Source: Nitrososphaerota archaeon
Lineage (GTDB): Archaea; Thermoproteota; Nitrososphaeria; Nitrososphaerales; Gagatemarchaeaceae
Reading direction: 5' to 3'
Assembly: GCA_003135575.1 (NCBI GenBank)
Contig: PLCG01000068.1
Coordinates: 114,903 to 125,369 of the forward strand
DNA: 10,467 bases
Below the pieces are notes generated by a model that made no database searches, was not told the origin of the DNA, and saw nothing but the letters and a program-made list of their open reading frames with translations. Every line of letters starts with the position of its first letter. Within the stretch, counting starts at the first letter, position 1. This document shows, in pieces, positions 5,681-10,467 of the stretch. Made by a program: the position numbers and the translations under genes.

Positions 5681-6769
5681 TCAGGAACCCATTGAGGAAT
5701 TTGCGTCATCGTGGCCTCTTGGTGTTGGAACCGCTTCGACATAACCGCCATCTTCTTCTTCGTCGTCAGTCGGAAGGTCGCTCTGCCTAAGGAGCAATGC
5801 GATCGTCAACACCGATACCCCCAGGAACGTCAGCAATGCCGCTTCGAGGACCGAAGTCACGACGCTCTGCGCGTTTATGGCATACAACTGAGAGAGAGAC
5901 GCTACCGCTGAGGCGGACGAGGAATTAGGGGGAGGATTGAAGAAGACCTTGAGGAAAGCGCCCAACGGCGTACCGATAACGTAGCCGATGGATCCCCCTG
6001 CAAAGAGAAACAGGAAGACCTGACGGACCTTGCGATGAAAGTCGACCTCTCTCCCCATGTAGTAGAGGAAGACCATGAAGAGACCCGGATAGATGATGTA
6101 GTTTACGAAGAGAGGGTCGCCGCCGTAGTAGTAGTTGAGGAAGGCGAACTGGTCCTCACGAAACAGCCCTTCCTGGAATAGGAGGGCCGCGATGAACCCG
6201 GAGAGGACATGCGACGCGAAGCTGGTGGAAAAGGCGACGAGGCCGACCAACGCTGGCTTCCTGTAGGCCATGAGCTCCAAAGGTGGAGAATCCGAGGATG
6301 GAAGTTGGGTCCTCACGAACGCGAGGCTCATCGCCCCGAAGAGCAAGCCGAAACCCGCCACGGCGGAGACGAGGTTGCTGATGTCTTGCCGCACCAGCTG
6401 GGAGGAAAGTCCTCCACCAGCACCGAATGCCAATTCAAAGAGAAAGTAGGAAGCCAGGATTCCTCCGTAGATCAGGATTCCCAGATTGCCATAGTCCCTC
6501 CGGAAGTCCACCCGCTTGCCGATGAGGTAGAAGATCGGGAAGAAGAATACCCACAGGCCAACGGTGACAGCCGTGCCGACAGTAACGTCGTTTAGGGCGA
6601 TGACGACCGGGTTCTGGGAGGCGTTCGATCCATACACTAAGAACGACGTCAGGTAGATCAAGGGGGTCGCGCCCCCGTATACGAAGGCTCCAGCGAACGC
6701 GAGAACGAAGTACGGGTATCGCCTCTTCGTGGTCAGTGGCGGAGCGGCTGGCAGGGGAGTTGACGACAA
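5681..6769 (-). CDS. Eight-span membrane protein made of two homologous halves, function unknown
   Basis: I do not recognise the family. The 362-residue protein has a short basic N-terminus (TTKRRY), about eight hydrophobic spans, and an acidic hydrophilic tail (DDEEEDGG, 335-342). It appears to be an internal duplication. Half one (about 16-152) and half two (about 170-328) each have four spans. After the second span each carries a shared signature: IGKRVDFRR at 83-91 and MGREVDFHR at 238-246. This is followed by a GG inside the next span (102-103 and 258-259) and a closing [VL]R-x(1-2)-[QS]-x-LP (152-157, 327-332). The conserved D and the neighbouring basic residues could be functional. The start is TTG 6769, the only suitable start before the first span. 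It is on the same strand as the operon but separated by 102 bases that hold that operon's promoter. Confidence 0.85.
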   Translation of the reverse strand: MSSTPLPAAPPLTTKRRYPYFVLAFAGAFVYGGATPLIYLTSFLVYGSNASQNPVVIALNDVTVGTAVTVGLWVFFFPIFYLIGKRVDFRRDYGNLGILIYGGILASYFLFELAFGAGGGLSSQLVRQDISNLVSAVAGFGLLFGAMSLAFVRTQLPSSDSPPLELMAYRKPALVGLVAFSTSFASHVLSGFIAALLFQEGLFREDQFAFLNYYYGGDPLFVNYIIYPGLFMVFLYYMGREVDFHRKVRQVFLFLFAGGSIGYVIGTPLGAFLKVFFNPPPNSSSASAVASLSQLYAINAQSVVTSVLEAALLTFLGVSVLTIALLLRQSDLPTDDEEEDGGYVEAVPTPRGHDDANSSMGS

Positions 6770-6806
6770 TGTGCTGGCTGCTCCCCCTGGCCTCCATCGT
6801 CACCGG

Positions 6807-6812
6807 ATATAT
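6807..6812 (-). promoter_or_regulatory. TATA box (ATATAT) for the eight-span membrane gene
   Basis: Lies within the palindrome GGATATATCC (6805-6814), about 40 bases before the TTG at 6769. Predicted transcription starts near 6784, giving a short leader beginning GGAGCAGCC with a weak GGAG ribosome site. As a palindrome it could in principle work in both directions. Confidence 0.5.
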
Positions 6813-6871
6813 CCTAGTTCCGAGTGGAAACCCGCCTCGCCGCGGCAACGAGTGTCTTGCCCAATAGAGCC

Positions 6872-6877
6872 AAATAT
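6872..6877 (+). promoter_or_regulatory. TATA-like box (AAATAT) for the small surface protein
   Basis: Centred about 31 bases before the TTG at 6906, so the predicted leader is only a few bases. It supports TTG 6906 rather than the longer open frame that begins at 6729 inside the divergent gene. Confidence 0.4.
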
Positions 6878-6905
6878 CTCAGAGCCCTCAAAACGTCGGC
6901 GTGCC

Positions 6906-7517
6906 TTGGACACCAAGAACTTGTTTCTGGGCGTCTTTGTCATACTTACCGTGCTCTTCGCTTCACTGACTCTCGGCGAATACTTTCAGGTCAGCACTCT
7001 CAACGCACAACTTCAGAGCAAGTCGACCCAGGCGCTGACTTCGACAATAACTATTACGTCGACAGCTCAGTGCCCATCGAACACGGCATGTGGGACTTTC
7101 ACCTACACTCCAAGAGGCCAGGTGCAGGTGGATTCAGTCCAAGCGATCATAGCATTTCCATTGGGTAGCGGTCAGCAGGACATCACATTCGCTGTCACAC
7201 TGGAGAACACGGGTAACTCCCCAATCCACTTTCCTTCCTATGCACTCTCCTCGTCTATCGCCACGAATTCTACGGTCGCTCGGGAGGTTTGTAATTGTGG
7301 CCTGAGCGTGTCCGAGGACGTCGTCCTCAATCACGGCCAAAACTTCACCTTATACGACCCGAGCAGCGGTAACGGCTACTTCTACGCACTACTCAAAGGG
7401 GGAACGGTCGACGTGACTTTCAGTTTCGATTGGACGCCAGGCATCCCGGCGAACACTCCCTCAAGCTCTACGACGGTTTCCGCGCAATTCATCTTCACAC
7501 CCCCTGCTGCCGCTTGA
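6906..7517 (+). CDS. N-terminally anchored surface protein, function unknown
   Basis: Starting at TTG 6906 (MDTKNLFLG...), this 203-residue protein has one membrane span at about 5-24, a polar helical linker (STLNAQLQSKSTQ), a Thr/Ser-rich stretch (TSTITITSTAQ), then a beta-rich outer domain at about 64-178. Four cysteines (C56, C62, C129, C131) could form two disulfides. Several N-x-[ST] sites (for example N121-S-T and N146-F-T) could be glycosylated. The frame is open back to 6729, but that part overlaps the divergent gene and its promoter and has no membrane-protein character. The domain ends VDVTFSFDWTPG, similar to TVAFKINWQPA in the protein at 202-1125. Both have an earlier strand DITFAVTLENTG / SVTFTIHNQG, so they may be distant paralogues with an Ig-like fold. 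No enzymatic motif is seen. Confidence 0.75.
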   Translation: MDTKNLFLGVFVILTVLFASLTLGEYFQVSTLNAQLQSKSTQALTSTITITSTAQCPSNTACGTFTYTPRGQVQVDSVQAIIAFPLGSGQQDITFAVTLENTGNSPIHFPSYALSSSIATNSTVAREVCNCGLSVSEDVVLNHGQNFTLYDPSSGNGYFYALLKGGTVDVTFSFDWTPGIPANTPSSSTTVSAQFIFTPPAAA

Positions 7518-7565
7518 ACGCCGTACGACGAGTAAAACGAATGCATCAGGTAGGGTCGGGTGTCC

Positions 7566-7581
7566 TCGACCTTATGGTCGA
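7566..7581 (+). terminator. Short perfect hairpin between two plus-strand genes
   Basis: TCGACC (7566-7571), loop TTAT, GGTCGA (7576-7581), located 48 bases after the surface-protein stop and before the winged-helix promoter. It is not directly followed by a T-run, so its role as a transcript end is a guess from position. Confidence 0.3.
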
Positions 7582-7597
7582 CTTGGTCGGGGTTTGC

Positions 7598-7604
7598 TTA
7601 ATTA
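7598..7604 (+). promoter_or_regulatory. TATA box (TTAATTA) for the winged-helix gene
   Basis: Centred 29 bases before TTG 7630, consistent with a leaderless or near-leaderless transcript. Confidence 0.55.
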
Positions 7605-7629
7605 CTCTCGGCTCCGCATTTTCTGAGAG

Positions 7630-7881
7630 TTGAAGAGGAGGCCCAACATCCTCATCTACATGGAGATCCTCGACCTGCTCCTGGACGGGCCGAAGGGCCC
7701 CTCAAGGCTGTCGCAGGCGATGGGCCTCAACTTCAACAAGTTCCTCGAGTTCGCCTCTTTTCTAAAGTCCAAGCAACTGATACGGAGCGAAGACGAGGAA
7801 GGGCACGAGATGTATTTCATCACGCCCCAGGGCAACGAGCTGAACCAGGACTGGAAGAAGGTCTGGAGCAAGCTCGGCTAG
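7630..7881 (+). CDS. Small winged-helix DNA-binding protein
   Basis: An 83-residue protein starting at TTG 7630 (MKRRPN). It consists of a single winged-helix domain: helix 1 ILIYMEILDLLLDG (7-20), helix 2 SRLSQAMGL (25-33), recognition helix NFNKFLEFASFLKSKQLI (34-51), then a two-strand wing around EDEEGHEMYFITPQG (54-68), and a final helix DWKKVWSKL. The ending ITPQG followed by a helix is typical of archaeal one-domain winged-helix regulators such as the HTH_45/ArnR-type group. There is no sensor domain, so it probably acts as a dimer that binds DNA directly. It is followed after 13 bases by the unusual motif at 7889-7907, so it might regulate that site, but nothing in the sequence proves this. 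Confidence 0.85.
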   Translation: MKRRPNILIYMEILDLLLDGPKGPSRLSQAMGLNFNKFLEFASFLKSKQLIRSEDEEGHEMYFITPQGNELNQDWKKVWSKLG

Positions 7882-7888
7882 CGAAAGC

Positions 7889-7907
7889 ACTTACCTTAGG
7901 TGAGGAA
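7889..7907 (+). promoter_or_regulatory. Shared upstream motif before the two-span membrane gene
   Basis: ACTTACCTTAGGTGAGGAA here is the exact reverse complement of the two outer blocks of 5611-5642 joined together. It contains the short dyad ACCT-T-AGGT. The 3' end lies three bases before the TTTTATG box. The precise match and similar spacing to a TATA box at both places suggest a common regulator. Confidence 0.5.
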
Positions 7908-7910
7908 GGG

Positions 7911-7917
7911 TTTTATG
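7911..7917 (+). promoter_or_regulatory. TATA box (TTTTATG) for the two-span membrane gene
   Basis: Centred 27 bases before GTG 7941 and only 18 before the TTG at 7932. This spacing favours GTG 7941 as a leaderless start. Confidence 0.58.
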
Positions 7918-7940
7918 CGGAAAGCCGCGTTTTGCCCTTC

Positions 7941-8315
7941 GTGTCGGGGAACGAGAGGGACAAGGCGAAGGTAGTGATACTTGATGCCCACGAGGAGTTC
8001 GTCCAGCACATCGAAAGCGGGCAGGCCCGGATTCGGACTTTGTCGGTGATCACTGTCCTCGTCGCCTTCATCCTGATTGCCTCTTATGCGTCGCAGCTTC
8101 TGATTCCCTTCACCGGTGGAAGCAGATACCAGACCGTCGACCTGCTCAACCCTGCGCTCATAGCGCTCCAGGTGGTCTTGGTGATCCTCACAGGGGCGTG
8201 GCTCTACGTCGGGGTCGTGAACTACCTCTTCGCGTCGCGACTTGGAAAGCAAATCAGAGAGGCGCGTGCAAAGGAGAAGGAGATCGAAGGAAGGCTCGGC
8301 GGACCGGATACTTGA
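7941..8315 (+). CDS. Two-span membrane protein, function unknown
   Basis: Starting at GTG 7941 gives 124 residues (MSGNERDKAK...). The frame is open to TTG 7932, but the TATA spacing fits GTG better. A charged N-terminal helix (about 4-32) precedes span 1 (about 34-56, ending LLIPFTGG). A short outer loop and span 2 (about 71-97) follow, then a charged C-terminal helix (LGKQIREARAKEKEIEGRL, 101-119) that may form a coiled coil. Both ends are probably cytoplasmic. No catalytic motif is visible. The gene shares its upstream promoter motif with the operon starting at 5578, so it could belong to the same regulon. It converges with the DUF1080 gene, with 36 bases between stops. Confidence 0.8.
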   Translation: MSGNERDKAKVVILDAHEEFVQHIESGQARIRTLSVITVLVAFILIASYASQLLIPFTGGSRYQTVDLLNPALIALQVVLVILTGAWLYVGVVNYLFASRLGKQIREARAKEKEIEGRLGGPDT

Positions 8316-8351
8316 CGACATCCATCACGAAACGGGCCTCCACTGCAGACT

Positions 8352-9080
8352 TCACAACTCCATTATCCTGACGTTCTGAAATGTCACCGTCCCGTTGTGA
8401 TTCTGCAAGCCCACGTAGCCCTTCGTCGACCTGTCGCCGGTGAAGTCAGTCACCTCGCTCCCGTTGAGGATGACCTTGTAGCTTTGACCCACGGCATGGA
8501 TCTCATAGAAGTTCCATTCGCCGACAGGGTTGGTGGCCACCTTCGTGGGCGCCGCAAAGTTGTAAATCCCGCCCGTCTTGTGAATCATGCCGCCGTCAGG
8601 GGCCCCAACGTCGTCTATCTGGACCTCGTAGCCGTTGTTGACCGCGACATAGGGGTCGTTCCTAGGGTCGGGGAACCGCAGGAAGACACCCGAGTTGTCG
8701 TCAATGTGGAGGACCTTCCAATCCATCTTGAGGATGAAATCGCCGAACTGCTTCTTGGTATACCACAGCAGGCCCATCCCCCCGGACGACTGCAGCATTC
8801 CGTCGACGACACTGAAGCCGCTCGGACCAGCCTGCCGCCAGCCGTCTAGCGTAGCGCCATCGAAGAGCGACGCGAAGCCCACCTCGACTGTAGTTGATGA
8901 GGATGCGAGCGACACTGAAGAAGACGACACCGATGATTGCGTCCTCCGCGAAGCCGCCGATTCCGCTTCGTAGTATCCGCCAAGACCCACTGCCGCGACC
9001 ACCGCGATTACCCCGACCCCGGCCGCTGCCTTTCCAACCGCGACTAGGGCCTTACGTCGAGATATCGTCTCTCCACTCAA
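8352..9080 (-). CDS. Tat-exported DUF1080 (3-keto-disaccharide hydrolase-like) protein
   Basis: This 242-residue protein has a twin-arginine signal (SRRKAL at 7-12, then a hydrophobic stretch at about 13-34), so it is probably exported folded. It may stay anchored by that segment, because a Ser-rich linker follows (48-64). Residues ~68-242 form one DUF1080 domain (PF06439), a concanavalin-like beta sandwich. It shows the expected order: SLFDGATLDGW (71-81), FILKMDWKV (115-123), NSGVFLR (129-135), GYEVQIDD (150-157), TGGIYN (169-174), GEWNFYEI (187-194), NGSEVTDF (206-213), GYVGLQNHNG (221-230) and FQNVRIMEL (234-242). Family members cleave 3-keto-glycosides or bind sugars, so a role in outer-surface carbohydrate breakdown is likely. 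No partner oxidase is nearby. TTG 9080 is the only in-frame start after an upstream stop. Confidence 0.9.
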   Translation of the reverse strand: MSGETISRRKALVAVGKAAAGVGVIAVVAAVGLGGYYEAESAASRRTQSSVSSSSVSLASSSTTVEVGFASLFDGATLDGWRQAGPSGFSVVDGMLQSSGGMGLLWYTKKQFGDFILKMDWKVLHIDDNSGVFLRFPDPRNDPYVAVNNGYEVQIDDVGAPDGGMIHKTGGIYNFAAPTKVATNPVGEWNFYEIHAVGQSYKVILNGSEVTDFTGDRSTKGYVGLQNHNGTVTFQNVRIMEL

Positions 9081-9213
9081 TATGGAAACGCACCCGTTGC
9101 CCTTCGTTGACTCACTTCATTCGGGCCAGTTGGCACGAGTTATCAAATTAAGAGGAAAGTTATAGAGCTAACCCCCCAACGAAGCGTAAGACGGCCAAGA
9201 ACTGGACGAGTCC

Positions 9214-9861
9214 CTACTCTCGGTTCTGGTGAAGAAGCGAACGTCTAGCCAAGTACTCTCCGAGAATCTTCTTCTGTCCCCTCCTCAAGATCTCGGCTAG
9301 GGTCGACGTCTTCACATCCGCCAAGGATGCCAGTTCCTCAAGACCAACTTTCTTCGGAAAGTCGAAATAGCCCCTCTCGAACGCGATAGACAGAAGCTGC
9401 TCCTGCCTCGCAGTCAGCAGCTCGCTGTCCTCAAGATTCCTCTTCATTTTTACTTCGAAGGGGATCTTGTCCTTCTCCAATGCCGCGAGAAGTTCCCTGA
9501 ATGAGTCGTTGTTTCCGATGATCGTCCACCGCGCTCCCTCCGAGGTCACATCAACAGACGCGAGGAAGCACTTTGATTTTGCTAGGTTTTTGCAGACCGT
9601 GCACCTGAGGGAACTCGCGGAACCGTAGATGTGCCCGCTCTTCGACTTCATGATCTCGATGTTGATGAGGTCTCCATCCCGCTTGAGTGCGGTCAAGAGA
9701 TCCTCTGTGAGTGCGGGTTTGACTTGGATGTCGAAAAGATGCTGGACGGAATCGTTTGGCAACATCTTGGAATCCAGGATCTCAACCGTGGCGGAGAACC
9801 TGTTCGCAGCGATCTCGATCCAGCTGTGGGGCTGTGGACATTGGAGGACTGCCTCTAGCAT
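9214..9861 (-). CDS. HTH_10 (bacterio-opsin-activator type) transcription regulator with cysteine motif
   Basis: A 215-residue regulator. The C-terminal part (about 148-200) is an HTH_10 domain (PF04967): LTARQEQLLSIAFERGYFDF, then the helix-turn-helix VGLEELASLADVKTSTLAEILRRGQKKIL. The N-terminal ~140 residues form a sensor region with a C-x2-C-x7-C motif (C87, C90, C98: CTVCKNLAKSKCF) that could bind a metal or iron-sulfur cluster or react to redox state. Such regulators are expanded in archaea of this type and usually act as transcription activators. ATG 9861 has a TATA box 27 bases upstream. The gene lies 52 bases downstream of the hemerythrin-like gene on the same strand but has its own promoter. 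Confidence 0.9.
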   Translation of the reverse strand: MLEAVLQCPQPHSWIEIAANRFSATVEILDSKMLPNDSVQHLFDIQVKPALTEDLLTALKRDGDLINIEIMKSKSGHIYGSASSLRCTVCKNLAKSKCFLASVDVTSEGARWTIIGNNDSFRELLAALEKDKIPFEVKMKRNLEDSELLTARQEQLLSIAFERGYFDFPKKVGLEELASLADVKTSTLAEILRRGQKKILGEYLARRSLLHQNRE

Positions 9862-9885
9862 CTGTCGCGAAATCTGCCGCGGTCC

Positions 9886-9891
9886 TATTTA
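9886..9891 (-). promoter_or_regulatory. TATA box (TAAATA) for the HTH_10 regulator gene
   Basis: Centred about 27 bases before ATG 9861, predicting a leaderless transcript. A second AT-rich run, TATATA at 9895-9900, lies just upstream. The choice between them is by distance. Confidence 0.5.
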
Positions 9892-9913
9892 GGATATATA
9901 GGCTGCCCCAGGT

Positions 9914-10372
9914 TCAGAGCTTGAGATCGGCTAGCCAGAAAAGGACCTTCTCCTCGGTTTCCATGTGCGCGCTGATCTGTTCTTGAAGGGAGGCGAGGCG
10001 CGACCGCGACTCTTCGATTCGAGCATCGTTGACTTCTTGCTCGCCCAAGGCAGAAGCGAGACGCGCAAGGCCCTGCCGAATCGACCTGTGTTCTCTCGCC
10101 ATCATGTCGGTCGGGCTATGCCTTCCCATGGTGAGGCTGAGCGGCTTGTAGACGGTGGACTCTTCGTTTTCAAGGTGCCTCTGTATTAGAGACGCCAAAC
10201 GCCTGGCTGCCCTACCCAACTCTCGGCTCGATGGGCGCGGCGACTGCGCCATTGCCTTCCGCAGGATGTCAAGCTGACGCGCTATTTCCTTGTGGTCGTT
10301 CTTGAGGGGTGTTATTCTGTCATCCCGCGCAACCGTCATTCTGATGACAGCATTCGGCGACAGGTAAAGCAT
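9914..10372 (-). CDS. Hemerythrin-like HHE-domain protein
   Basis: A 152-residue four-helix-bundle protein with the HHE cation-binding ligands in order: H27 (NDHKEI), H66 and E70 (RHLENEE), H95 (REHRSIR), H136 and E140 (AHMETEE). These would hold a di-iron centre that binds oxygen or senses it, or handles NO or iron, in the cytoplasm. There are no membrane spans or extra domains. The frame starts at ATG 10372. The ATG at 10339 (12th codon, MTVARDD) is equally possible because a TTTACC box lies about 27 bases before it, and either start keeps the full domain. It is on the same strand and directly upstream of the HTH_10 regulator, so the two may act together in oxygen or redox response. Confidence 0.9.
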   Translation of the reverse strand: MLYLSPNAVIRMTVARDDRITPLKNDHKEIARQLDILRKAMAQSPRPSSRELGRAARRLASLIQRHLENEESTVYKPLSLTMGRHSPTDMMAREHRSIRQGLARLASALGEQEVNDARIEESRSRLASLQEQISAHMETEEKVLFWLADLKL

Positions 10373-10467
10373 TACTCCCTAACCCTATTGGGATGAGCTG
10401 GCCACAGGTTACCAATTCACGTCATCCCTGAGCTATTAGGGGTAACTCTTAACCAAAATCCTCGACA

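Noticed and set aside
6729..6905. N-terminal extension of the surface protein at 6906
   Set aside because: It overlaps the divergent membrane gene and both promoters, and its translation has no signal or membrane character.
9102..9184. Inverted repeat CTTCGTTG / CAACGAAG
   Set aside because: Only 8 bp with 67 bases between arms; it could easily occur by chance and no matching copies were seen.
10390..10446. Interleaved short inverted repeats (GGGATGA/TCATCCC and GTTACC/GGTAAC) upstream of the hemerythrin-like gene
   Set aside because: The arms cross rather than nest and are 6-7 bp; without more sequence beyond the window edge this cannot be called an operator or RNA.

Overview
This window most likely comes from an archaeon, probably of the Nitrososphaerota (Thaumarchaeota) or a related Thermoproteota lineage. 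The evidence is a Tsr3-type rRNA-modifying enzyme, a stand-alone Lrp/AsnC RAM-domain protein, an HTH_10 (bacterio-opsin-activator type) regulator, a RadA/RadB-like ATPase and Ser/Thr-rich surface-protein linkers. Many genes also have a TATA-like box 25-30 bases before the start codon, as expected for leaderless archaeal transcripts. GC content is fairly high, which produces many long antisense shadow frames. The taxonomic call is inference from gene content. I saw no rRNA, tRNA, CRISPR array or insertion sequence.

Layout. 1-112 (-): N-terminal end of a Tsr3-like gene cut by the window edge. 202-1125 (+): membrane-anchored surface protein with a Ser/Thr stalk. 1158-1502 (-): unrecognised small protein. 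1653-1886 (+): stand-alone RAM domain. 1925-2023 (-): possible one-membrane-span microprotein. 2111-5578 (-): a compact three-gene operon, described below. 5681-6769 (-): eight-span membrane protein made of two similar halves. 6906-7517 (+): second small surface protein. 7630-7881 (+): small winged-helix protein. 7941-8315 (+): two-span membrane protein. 8352-9080 (-): Tat-exported DUF1080 protein. 9214-9861 (-): HTH_10 regulator. 9914-10372 (-): hemerythrin-like HHE protein. No stretch longer than about 225 bases lacks a gene. The largest gap (1887-2110) holds the possible microprotein and a hairpin.

The most interesting part is the operon at 5578-2111. Its genes are separated by only 1 and 2 bases. 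In transcription order they encode: (1) a HerA/VirB4-like P-loop protein that appears to have lost both Walker A and Walker B residues and carries a C-terminal winged helix; (2) a RadA/RadB-like RecA-family ATPase with intact Walker motifs and an insertion of about 100 residues; (3) a four-span membrane protein with a cytoplasmic domain of about 250 residues. This looks like a membrane-anchored DNA-handling complex in which one ATPase is active and the other is a scaffold. I do not recognise it as a described system. Its promoter shares an unusual composite motif with the promoter of the two-span membrane protein at 7941, so the two units may be co-regulated.

The right end pairs a hemerythrin-like protein with a cysteine-containing HTH_10 regulator on the same strand, which suggests oxygen or redox sensing. 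The two surface proteins (202 and 6906) seem to share a similar beta-rich, cysteine-containing domain.
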